From: Prostheceraeus crozeri
Lineage: Eukaryota > Platyhelminthes > Polycladida > Euryleptidae
Assembly (NCBI GenBank): GCA_907163375.1
Contig: CAJQUW010006278.1
Span: forward strand, 1-64,000
Length of the DNA: 64,000 bases
Direction: 5' to 3'
The position numbers and the translations under genes are program-made. This document shows positions 23,196 to 33,610 of this stretch, piece by piece. Position 1 is the stretch's first letter. Each line of letters starts with the position of its first letter. A model generated the notes under the pieces. The model ran no database searches. It saw only the letters and a program-made list of their open reading frames with translations, and had not been told where the DNA came from.

Positions 23196-24173
23196 AAACT
23201 GAAGCTTGAATACTCCCTTAAAGAGTCTTACATAATGAATATACATTGTATATTCAACATTGTAGCTTGACCCTTAAGTGGGCAAGGGGTCGTAACTTGT
23301 CAAGCTTCTTGACTATCCTACGGCTACTTTTGATCCAAACTTGACAGGATTTGTGTAATTCCCCACTGGTCCATTCTTTACTCAATCTGAACTTCGTAGG
23401 TGGGGCTGGAACTCTCCCCAATGGTTCATCTGACATATGATCTTCTTCAAATGTTTGAAGGTCTTAAAACACGAAGGATTGATGGGATCGAAGGCGTGGC
23501 GGAAGCCCCCCGGGGTCTATTACGCCATGCGAGCTAGAAACCACCCTTTAGTGAGATCGCACATGGCCGCATGACAAATGATCCTTTTGGTGAATGTTTT
23601 CAGGCTATAAGGAACTTATATATGAAATGATATAAAGATGCATTGGCAATCACAATGCCAATCCTGAACAGCATCTGATAATTATTTCCACGAAGATTAA
23701 AAAGTCAATTCTTCAGTGAGAGGAGCGATATCGTTGTTGAGAGAGCGCAGCGATCGAGACAGCGATATCGCTCAGAGTGCTGAAAAGGACCGAGTGAAGG
23801 TAATTTATTTCTATGCATGTATTCCCATCATGGACTCCTGTATATCTGTAAGTTGTATCCTGTAAGCTGTATATCTCATAGAAGTAGATAATAGTACACT
23901 AGCACCATAGCACCATAGTACCATGGCACTTTCTATGGTATCGTTAATTTCTATGGTATATCTAGGAGTCCATGATTTCAATCTGGAATATGTTGGATAT
24001 CTTAGCGTCCTATTTGTTGGTCATACCATGACATCAAGAAGTCTATGGCCATACTTAGAATTACATAATATTTCTACCCATAGGAATAGACATAGACTAC
24101 CAAGCAAAATAAAAGAAGACTTTTTGAATATAAATTTGATCAGAATTATCTCTATTATTCTACATGCTACATT
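23196..24173. other. Intergenic, no recognised gene
   Basis: Contains an inverted pair GAGCGATATCG / CGATATCGCTC at about 23726-23777 and repeated ACCATAG/CTATGG motifs at 23,890-23,960. A 60-codon minus-strand open frame at 23254-23436 matches nothing I know. Confidence 0.35.
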
Positions 24174-24176
24174 CTA

Positions 24177-25835
24177 CAGATTGTTTCATAAAAAATGGAT
24201 CACCCTTAAACATCGCCTTAAATTCAACTTTGTCTAACTCCGCTAAACTTGAACGAATTTCTCTGAAATTTGGAAGATATGTCAGTTGCGCTTACTAATA
24301 TCATTGTTGGAAATTTCAAGCATGAATATTGAGTTGTTTTCCTGTTATAGATAAAAAAGTAGTAGATAATTTGATCTTCATTTAGCAATGTTACACAAAA
24401 TCAGACCTCACTCTTATAAAATTGCATTTGTTTCCTTTGTTATGTAATATGTTGTTCTACAAGCCAAAAGCTATCAAGCAAAACAAAAATAAAGAAAATC
24501 GGTCAATCAGAGCCAGTATAGCACCATTATTCATCAACAATAATGTAACTGCTACATGTGATTAACTGGACTTCATGTTCCATAGCTTCCTGACTTCGTT
24601 GCGGTGGTGTTGGCAGCACTCCTGATTGCTTTCAGCTAGAAATCTATCTCTTACCGGTTGAAAACAATACAAAGCATAAATGAACAATAACGAGATCGCA
24701 TTCACAAAAGGCAAATTGTCAGCCTTGCTAGAACTAGGGTTTTCTTTGCGAGCTACAAGCAAGCGACTAAATGTCCCTTACACAAATGTGCATCGATGGC
24801 ATAATGATGATTTTCGACTCTGTCGTAAAGAGGGCTCTGGCCGTCCACGTAAAACATCCAAACGTAGAGACCGCCTAATTTTGAGATTTGTTAAAGTTGA
24901 TCCAAGTCTCTCGTTAACTGAGATGGCTGCACTAGTCTCGTCTATTTCTAAGTCCACTATTCGTAGAAGACTTATTGAGTCGAATTTCAAGAGCTGTAAG
25001 AGGCCCTCTCAGATCGAATTATCAGATCAGCATACAAAAAGACGTCTCAGATGGGCAATAAGTCATTGTCACTGGCGAAATCAATGGGATCGGGTTGTCT
25101 GGTCTGATGAGGCATCAGTCCGTCTGAAGGATAGTGATGGTCGATTGAGATTATGGATAAAATCTGATCAGGAAATTCCGAGACATTTACATCGTCCCCG
25201 GGTACAAGGTGATGCGACTCTACTGATTTGGGCTGGCATTTGGACCAATGGCCGCTCTGAACTTCACATACAGCAAGGAACCATGAATTCTGAACGCTAT
25301 GTGAATGTTTTACGAATGAACATTGGCCAAATGACAGATCAACTTGGTGATCCATCGACTTGGTTATTTATGGATGATAATGCTACGTGTCTCAGGAGTA
25401 GTAGAGTCAACTTATGCAAGTCTCAATTAGGGCTTAGGACATTATCTTGGCCAGCTCGTTCTCCTGATCTGAATCCCATAGAATATAGAGTATGGAGTAT
25501 TCTAAAACGTAGCGTTCGTCGTTCACTGCTACCTACAGATGGCGTATCACAACTTACGTCACTGTTAAAAAGAGAGTGGAGAAAGTTAGATCAGTCAAAA
25601 ATCAACGATATCATCGAATCAATGCCTAGACGAATTGGTAATGTCATTGACAATAAGGGTAGGGCCACAAAATATTAGCTTCTTAAGAACCGTTACTGTA
25701 TCATGGCTTATCAGATTATATGAGGACATTTAAATATATTAGGGACATGAAACAACATGAAAAATGCTTTCTGTATCATACTTATGTTTTATTTAGTCAA
25801 ATTTTAGGATGATCCACTTTTTATGAAACGGACTT
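24177..25835 (+). mobile_element. Tc1/mariner element with uninterrupted Tc1-type transposase
   Basis: The ends are inverted: TTTCATAAAAAATGGATCAC at 24183 matches, reversed at the right end, TTTCATAAAAAGTGGATCAT, with weaker similarity in the six or seven terminal bases. TA dinucleotides at 24175-24176 and 25836-25837 are the expected target duplication. At 1659 bp with one central gene, this is the standard Tc1 layout. A leader of about 500 bp precedes the gene. A diverged relative of the left end lies at about 36806-36912. Confidence 0.88.
24680..25678 (+). CDS. Tc1-type (DD34E) transposase, full-length ORF
   Basis: A 332-residue transposase, close to the usual 340 of the Tc1 family. It binds the element ends and cuts and pastes into TA sites in the nucleus. 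Residues 1-110 form the bipartite helix-turn-helix DNA-binding region, split by a GRPR motif at 54-57. The catalytic triad is visible as D143 (VVWSDEAS), D233 (WLFMDDNATC) and E268 (SPDLNPIEYRVW). There are 34 residues between the last two, so it is DD34E. The HxA that normally follows DNAPC is replaced (DNATCLRSS), an unusual change beside the active site. The start at 24680 places the helix-turn-helix at the very N-terminus, as in relatives. No stop or frameshift is present, so it may encode an active or recently active enzyme. Confidence 0.92.
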   Translation: MNNNEIAFTKGKLSALLELGFSLRATSKRLNVPYTNVHRWHNDDFRLCRKEGSGRPRKTSKRRDRLILRFVKVDPSLSLTEMAALVSSISKSTIRRRLIESNFKSCKRPSQIELSDQHTKRRLRWAISHCHWRNQWDRVVWSDEASVRLKDSDGRLRLWIKSDQEIPRHLHRPRVQGDATLLIWAGIWTNGRSELHIQQGTMNSERYVNVLRMNIGQMTDQLGDPSTWLFMDDNATCLRSSRVNLCKSQLGLRTLSWPARSPDLNPIEYRVWSILKRSVRRSLLPTDGVSQLTSLLKREWRKLDQSKINDIIESMPRRIGNVIDNKGRATKY

Positions 25836-25837
25836 TA

Positions 25838-26791
25838 CAAAGTAACCAAGATAGCGACTTAAAAATGAAAAGAACCTGAGAAATTATAATAAAGATAATA
25901 ACACCAGTAAAAGATACAAAGATCGAAGGAGTCAACTTTATCGAATATTGTCAGCTATCGAACAGAGCACCAAAATACCGGTACGCTAATAATGGTGCTA
26001 ATAATGAATCGCTTACCAACTTGATATTTTTGACTCTGCATTAAGTTGATGTGATTAAATTGAGCACATTGTAATGCTCCTATGTTTGAAATGCTAGATT
26101 CAGGCACCTGTCAAGGATATTCAACGTAATTACAATCAAAATAATACATAGAGAAAATACAATCATTCGACGTAAATATGCTTTGCAGCACAAAAGTTCA
26201 CGAACTGCAAAGTGTTGACCGCGGAAACTGCAAAGTTGACCAAGGACTGTAAAGCGCTCATCAAGGGCTGTAAATTTGAATTAGGAACTGCAAAGAAATG
26301 CTCATGCGCTCTGAGGGCCAAGGTAATGTCAACTTTTCAAAACATCAATAGAAATAAAGCATTTAAACAAATGAAAACCGTAGCGTTTATCAGGCACCCG
26401 CCGAGTCGAGTTTCGGCCATTCCATCTGACCGTTCAAACCCAGGCGCGCGATGTCCTACACAAGCGGCTGGCACTCTGAGAATTCATGCAGTGCTACATG
26501 TGTTGAATGGGATAATACTGAAAAGCATTCGAACCTTGCTGAAATCCAACAAGCTGGAAGAAATGTACAAGAACAAGCATAATTGAAGTGGCGTGAGAAT
26601 GAAATCTGAAAACAATGATGTACCCCAAAATTTCCCCAAAATGCATATCGAAATGCCAGTTTCCTTGAAGCTATTTAGAAGACAAGCTAAACTAAGAAAA
26701 GCTAAGTCGGAATACCGAATTTCATAGAAAATATAACACTTCGCAGTTCAGTGGTTGTCAAAAAGCGATCTTTTGCACTTGACAATGCAGC
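25838..26791. other. Intergenic with degenerate 21-bp tandem motif
   Basis: No recognised gene. At about 26204-26300 a degenerate unit of roughly 20 bp (AACTGCAAAG...) recurs about five times, which keeps a 124-codon frame open (26212-26586) that resembles no protein I know. Confidence 0.4.
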
Positions 26792-26799
26792 GATTTATG

Positions 26800-27319
26800 C
26801 ACAGAATTAGACAACTTGCTCCTTCTCGTATGGATAATTCGTGCATTGCTTGCTATTGGAAATGGCAAACAATAAGCTGTCAGCAGAGGACACCAGAGCC
26901 AGTGAAAGATGCGTGCGTGCTGTGATATCACTTCGCACACACCAAAACACACATCGATGCCTGACTTCGATTCAATGTATGCACTATACAGTGAGCAATG
27001 CCGAGGAGAAGATGTGAAATCATCAAGTGAACTAATTTTCGTGCGCGTGCTATATTTTTTAATAATAATCGGAAGGGCCAACATTATTCAGAAAATTTGT
27101 GCGCAATGATCTGAATTCTTCGAATCTGAAGGTTGGCAATCGAAGCACTTTGCTGGAACTCACATTGATCCGCAAGCGACGTACGACTTTTTTCCTATCT
27201 CTGTAAGGTATTAGGAATTCCTTTTTGCCCACTTAATAGGTTCCTCGATGTGCCGTCAATTTTGTATTAATCACACTTCCAGCAAACCGAAGCAGATAAA
27301 CAAAATATTTAGTTCTGTG
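26800..27319. mobile_element. hAT-type MITE, copy B, perfect 8-bp duplication
   Basis: Starts CACAGAATTAGACAAC and ends TTAGTTCTGTG. It is flanked by a perfect direct repeat GATTTATG at 26792-26799 and 27320-27327. The 8-bp duplication places it with hAT-mobilised elements. At 520 bp it is homologous end to end with copy A (19169-19690). It has no transposase, so it must depend on a source elsewhere. Confidence 0.88.
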
Positions 27320-27514
27320 GATTTATGCATTTAGACTCATTGCTGATTCATTGATGATTTTTTGACGGAAGCCTTCCGTCCAACCGCCTGCAAATTGTCT
27401 CTGAAAGATGAATTGAAATTAAAAGGTTAAATTGAAATTACAGAGCCTATCTTTATTAGAGAAATGCAACATGCAGCAGGTGGTAGCTATGTTTACCTCA
27501 AAGCACACTATACA

Positions 27515-28256
27515 TAGTCCGGCAGCCAGATCGAGTTTCTGCAGGGAACGAGGCCGAAAATGAGACTTTTACAGAATGACGTAGCCTACATCCTATACCT
27601 ACTACGAATCTGCACGTCTGCCAACTTCTACTGAGTTCCTATTCTTGTCAGACATGATCAAAGAAAAACACATGTGAATCCAATGGTACGCAGATTTCAG
27701 TTTTTGGTTAAAATGAAATTTTCTATGTTTCCGCTTATCAACTGGAAAGTATCAAGTCTAGAGTCATAATTTTTGACATGGAATGTCTTCAGTGTCTTCA
27801 GGTCATTTCCTATCATGTGTATGTGATATTATCATGCTTCTGATCGGCTATATATGCGATAATGTGGTTCAATGTGGATAAAGTGGCCCAACATATTTGG
27901 TGCTTGCCGACAGTAGGAGGCTTGTCAAGTCTGAATGCATGTAGTTTCATAGATAAATGTTCATGAACCTGATAAGAAATGACCTGAAGACATTCTTTGT
28001 CAAAAACTATGGCTCTTGACTGAGTATTTTTGCCGTAATAGGCGAAAACATAGAAAAATTCATTTTGACCAAAAACTGCAATTTGCCTCCCATTGGATTA
28101 GCATGTGTTTTTCTTTGATCGTGTCTGACAAGAAGAGGAACTCACTAGATCTCCGCAGACGCGCAAATTCGTAGAAGGCATAGAATGTACATTATTCTGT
28201 GAAAGTCTCATTTTCGGCCTCTTTCCCTGCAGAAACTCGCTCTGGCTGCAGGACTA
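27515..28256. mobile_element. Palindromic MITE, copy 2
   Basis: Starts TAGTCCGGCAGCCAG and ends CTGGCTGCAGGACTA. The left half (GTTTCTGCAGGGAACGAGGC ... AGACATGATCAAAG ... TCAGGTCATTTCCTATCATG) is repeated inverted in the right half. Its sequence is closest to copy 1. The 3-bp flanks do not match as TTA here. The mariner-like element that follows begins at the TA directly after this MITE. Confidence 0.85.
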
Positions 28257-28258
28257 TA

Positions 28259-29603
28259 CAGGGTGATTCAGCTCAATCCGCCGGTACTGATATAAGTGGT
28301 AAGTCGACATCTAAGTAAAATTCGATGCTTATCAAGTTCTACTTATTCATGTATGTATTTAGAATTCGATTTTGTATAGTTTAACTGGTCGTTACCATTG
28401 GTACCTGCCTCAAATAGGCAGTTAAGCATTCCTTCACAATTCCGATAAAATTTGATTTTTATCGATGCAAGTTGAATTTTCCTGACTTCAGTTACGAAGA
28501 CATCGCTCATGCTGCATCAGGTTCTATTGCATTTGATAATTTCGAAGCAACAAGAAGAGCTTTGAATGAAAAACACTGAGAAGAGAGTCACCAACTGTGA
28601 AATCCCTTCCAGATTGGAGAAGGAGTTTCAACCAAACTCAGTGTGTTGCTGAAAAAGCATTCCGGTGGTCCTGTTAAGAGTTGACTATCTGATGAAAATA
28701 AACAGAAATTTTTGAAGCGTTTATAGGCAATCCATGTGGGTTCCCTACTTCACATCGGAAAGTTGCGGCGCAGCTCGGCACGTCGCAGTCCTCGGTGCAA
28801 GCAATATTGTGCAAGAATAAAATAAAACCTTTCACATCTAGTCGAGGTCACCAGCTGAAGGAGGTGGATTTTGAACCTTGGTTGAACTTCTGGCACACTG
28901 TTTTACAGATGATCAACGAAAATCCTGGCTGGTATCGAAAGTTTGCCTCTACTGATGCACCACCTTTTAATTTAAATGGCCAAGTCAATCTGTACAGCAA
29001 TTTTTATTATGCGACCGAAAACCCTCATGTGACTTGCGTAAAGCCTCTGAAATCTCCAGTTGGTTTTCGGGCGATGATTGCTTTTGACTATGGCATTATG
29101 CATGAAGTCATCGATGGGACAGTAACGGCTGAAAAATAATGTGATCTTCTTCAAGAAACAGTGACTCCTTTTTATTCGGAGAAAACAGACATTGATCTAC
29201 CAGCAAGAACACAGGTGAATGAAAATCCTCAAGATCAATGGATAGGTAGAAGCGGCCATCGGAATTGGACATCTTGAAATCCTGACCTTGCGATGAGCCA
29301 TTTTTCGTTATGGGAATGCGCACAGGATCAGATCTACAAATTTCCAAAACCAGAATCCACTCATGAGGTGAGAGATAGAATTGTAGCAGTTTTGAATTCC
29401 ATTGACAAGCCTACTACAAGACGCGCTTATCAGCGCACAGGTTTCATTTTGAACAACTTTTGTGGCTGGTTTAGTACAAAACAAGTTTCAATTTTGTTAA
29501 CAATACATTTTTACAAGTTTTTGCAATAAAATTTGATTCTCAACTATTTCTATCTTTGAACACCGCCTGTTTCATTATCGGCGGGCTGAACAGAATCATC
29601 CTG
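28259..29603 (+). mobile_element. mariner-like element (DD41D-type), inactivated
   Basis: The terminal inverted repeats run about 29 bp: CAGGGTGATTCAGCTCAATC at 28259 against, from the right end, CAGGATGATTCTGTTCAGCC, both continuing into CCGCCG. TA at 28257-28258 and 29604-29605 is the target duplication. The 1345-bp length suits a mariner with one gene. The insertion sits exactly at the edge of MITE copy 2. Confidence 0.85.
28500..29529 (+). pseudogene. mariner-like transposase, broken
   Basis: Recognisable blocks are HRKVAAQLGTSQSSVQAILC (helix-turn-helix), KEVDFEPWLNFWHTVLQMIN, TDAPPFNLNGQVNLYSNFYY with ATENPHVTCVK (relatives read SDEAxFxxNGxVNRHNxxYW), RAMIAFDYGIMHEVIDGTV, WIGRSGHRNWTS and, in another frame, SHFSLWECAQDQIYKFPKPE. 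Relatives read WIGRxGPxEWPxRSPDLTPLDFFLWG, so the third acidic residue would be Asp at a spacing near 41, like the insect group described as DD41D (Rosa). In this copy the first acidic motif reads STDAP. At least two frame or stop lesions separate the blocks (28795-29139 and 29293-29529 are the longest open pieces). The DD41D assignment rests on memory of the family. Confidence 0.72.
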
Positions 29604-29605
29604 TA

Positions 29606-32600
29606 CGCATGAGAAAATGAAAGTCATTGCTTGAGAGTAGAATCAATGGTTTTTCTAGCCAATATTCTACTATCTAGCAGTTTTTATCACTACCTCTTTT
29701 ATCGTATGCAATTACTTGAGAAAATAAGGAAATGTGATTGCAAATAGGCCTACATGTTGAATACATAAGATATCAAATAAGCTTCAATATATATGCAAAT
29801 GAAGGTCATATACTCTTGCGTTGAATTTATCTGATGTTTGTCAACTATCAGCACTGCAATACCAAATCGTAGCAAACCACCTGCCTTCAACAGTTTGACA
29901 TAATTACCAGTCCCAATTATTTCTTTGATGACGATCATCAATATTCGTCTGCGATGGAAATGCCATTATTCCCTTAAATCTTATTCATTGGAGATTTATT
30001 CAGATGATTGGAGATTACTGCATAACGATTCCACTTCGATGCGTTTATTTAGATATTCATTAGATTATTAGATATTCATCCCAAGAAATCGCTTCATTCA
30101 ATTTCTAGCAGTGCATTTTGAAGGTCAACACTAAATGGTTTGCTATTCAACTCATACTATCATCATGTCATTCACCTGATCATCTCTCATCGTCTGTCGT
30201 ACTTGGGAGACAGACATTATAGTTTTTACAAGGAAATGGTCGACAAACAAGCAAGTCATATGATAAAACAAAACATGTAACTTGTCACGAAAACATGCAG
30301 GATATGTGAAGATCAACCATGGAATAACTAGAGATGAAATATTCCATGCTCGTGATTTGATTCCACTGCACACTTCAAGATGAAAATCAGATCAACGCGA
30401 ATTCTTGAAGTTGCCTTTACCAATTCTTAGAGAGCACATTACCAAAACCTTAATCATACTTGTAGTTGTAAATGCATGTACTATATGCCTGCCACCGCCC
30501 TTCAAGAACAAGTGTAAAATTTAAACGACACAAATTGCTCGGCGGTTCTCTATTGGAGCGTACACGGAAATTCATGAAATCATAAGGTGGACAGTTGCAA
30601 AGACAGTCATGACAAGTACTCATTGCACACACGATACAGAGGAGAATAGTATAGCTACGTCACAATATCACAGATCGAACAGTGAAGTTAAGGTCAAACA
30701 CGGAAAGTAAAGGAAGCATAAGATGCGTAAATCAAAGTCAAAGTTAAGTAATTAAATCAGATTCAACACATGCTAAGAATATATGAAAATAATACTGTTA
30801 ATTTGATGAAATGATACTGGTAACTCAAGTACACTGCAAAAATTGAACATAATGCAATAACTGAGTGGAATAATAATACTGAAATATGCAAGGAAAAATG
30901 GAATACAATTGTAAAAAGTTTGTAAATGATGATAATATAAAATTATCAAAAAGAAAGGAAAAACAGTAGGGAAAAAGTTTTAAAAATATTACAGAATAGT
31001 AGACACAAAAATACGATCATTATGAACACATAAATTCTGTTTCAACTACTTTATTGCAACACCATCGGCTGCAAAAAAGAAATTGAATTTCGTAAATGTC
31101 ATAAGTATTTATGCCGTCATCATTTACATGTGCATCATTTCCAACCCAGTCAACAAGCAATGGGAGGATGATGCTTCCGGAATTGTTGAACTTCACTTTG
31201 TACAAAAATGGGCTTGAAAAATAAACTGCATATACCTAGCGGCATTTTCCATCACCACAGAAAAACAAATGTTTTAAGCAACGTGTTTAGAGATACAGGC
31301 ATTAGGATGATGTACAAACTATATATACAAACTATATGACCATATTTCTATTGCCTTTGCATCCAAATCCGATTCAATCCGATACAAAGTTGGATATGCA
31401 AAACATTCGGACAACGGACAGCAGCTGTTTGTTGATGGTAATGCCCACTACTCTGCTAGGCGCATAATAGTTGGAACATAATAGTTTGCGTGTTCGTGCC
31501 ATGAGGCGATTCATTATACGTCATTTTATCAAAATGATTTTAAATTTAAAGAGAAATGACAATAATCATGAGTCTTCACAACCAAACGGATAAGGTACCG
31601 GTACCAAAACCATTGTCAACCACTGAAAACTGCAATCTTTACATGCATCTTTGCCGTTGTTATGACAACGCATGTGGTCAAGAATAATTGAAGATACAGT
31701 ACAATATGACGAAATATGAAATATAAAGAATGAGAAAATGTGAAGAAATTGTAAATCTATAGAAACATAATTAATTATTCAAATAAAGATGAAAACTTGA
31801 AGGTCGTGCTCCAGAATCCGTAAATTATTTAGATGCATGTGCATGTATAACGCTTGCTGAACAACAATTTCATGAACCAAGTGTTAGTCTGTTCAGCATG
31901 CAACAAAACAGCCCTACCTCAGGCTGAGCATCAAATTTGGGAACATGATTCATACTAATCGTGCTGCTTAAACGGAAATTTACTAGCTCATGTGATCGAT
32001 TACAGTGATCGATTACACAGTGATGACAGTACAATAAATGATAATATTATTCGAACTCGTAGAAGTTGTAGATGATACTAATAGAAGTTATGGACCTCTA
32101 TACTGTAAACCTCAACCAGCCAAATACCACACAATTTATCAGCAATAATGATCAGACAATCGCAACAGACAATATGATGCAATGAGTAGCCAAATGTGAC
32201 TGTTCAGGACAGAGAGACGGACAAAATATCAGTTTGTGCTGTCCACTATGTGTAAAACAATGTCTCTGAAACGATCCAACACCAGCGAATTTTAACTAGT
32301 CACTCCTATCCGCTCTCACTCTGTCCCATTCACTCGTACTAAAAGCTTATCAGAATCATTCTGATGCCTTGTCAGTTATCTTTCGCTTGGTTAATTACGA
32401 CTTTAGGGAAGTATACATGTATGTACCTTTGAAAACTTTAAAGAATATTCTAAAAAATGAATTAAAATATGGCATCATGTCTAGTTCTAAGAAAGGAATG
32501 CTTATTTAAAGCATTGCATATTCATATAATTGAAAATCATCACGGATACCATCCAATTTTGGTAAAAGTTTATGTACTAGTCATAAGTAGCATGATATGC

Positions 32601-33567
32601 ATTAAACGTAATAATAGAAATTAGTCAGCGCGATGAGACAAAAATTGTCTGATGAGCAGAAAATTTTTCTGATAGTGCGGAGAATCAGTCAGAATACTGA
32701 TTTGACTGATAAATTGTCTGGCAAGTCGCTGCTTATAGTTTAGAGTGTAGGAATTGAAACCACCACTCAACTGAAAACATGGCCATTCTGGTGATGCACT
32801 GGAGCGTCCAGTTACATCACCAAAATGGTTCGTGTTTGCATGGAGTTTCCTTACACCTATTAAACATTGATAGCCTCAAATTACACCTCAATTTACTGCC
32901 ATTTGCCATAAAAATTCTATCTTTAAACGCATGATGATTAAGATGATTAAGTAATTCAGAGTTACTGCTCACATTGATGTTACATGTGTGTTTACTTCAG
33001 CCAATGCTGCTGCAAATCTTGCATCATCTTCTTCATTATTCAATCAGTGATTTCCGACTGATGGAGGCTTCACCTGTCTCGTGCTTGTTCATGCGCAAAT
33101 TATCAAACATTCAGAGCCTTTGAGGCTTATACTAATAAATGACGGGTATGTATTTCATCCGTTTAAAATCCGTTGCCCTAGAGGGAACATTTCTAGCTCT
33201 TCGTTTCTGATTGGTAACGCAGGGAAGCTTAAAAAGCTGTAATAATCACAGTTTTCTCGATTAATCTAGTTGAGTGGAATTCCGCAAGTCGCTGCGCCAG
33301 GAAAATTACAAAATTACAGGAAATCTTTCAATAAAATCGCTCCAACTCCTGATGCACAGTTCCGATCAACGTAATTTTCAAGATGCTGACATTTTAGAGC
33401 ATCAGGAACATATTGACAGAAAATAAATCAGGTAATATGAGAAAATGATTCGATGAAGAAATAGTGACAAAATTTAAGAAAAAACCTGCTTTTTGACAAA
33501 TGATGACCATGTTTGATGACCATCATAATTGTGAGCAGGTAGATCACTGACCTCATTCACAACTTTC
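29606..33567. other. Four-kilobase AT-rich region without recognised gene
   Basis: Very AT-rich on both strands, with only 60-75 codon open frames, none recognised. Small features are a hairpin with arms CCATTCTGGTGATG / CATCACCAAAATGG near 32783-32835, and repeated CTGAT/TCAGT words at 32640-32730. Confidence 0.4.
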
Positions 33568-33585
33568 CAGGCTTGCCGTTGGGAT
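33568..33585 (+). repeat. Left terminal inverted repeat of the 10.8 kb element
   Basis: CAGGCTTGCCGTTGGGAT, a perfect inverted match to 44326-44343. It is followed within 10 bp by AGCCCAATCCCAATAGC, which is shared in direct orientation with the right end. Confidence 0.8.
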
Positions 33586-33610
33586 GAATTTCCAGCCCAA
33601 TCCCAATAGC

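Noticed and set aside
26212-26586. 124-codon plus-strand open frame
   Set aside because: It is kept open by a degenerate short tandem motif; the composition is repeat-like and there is no recognisable fold or family.
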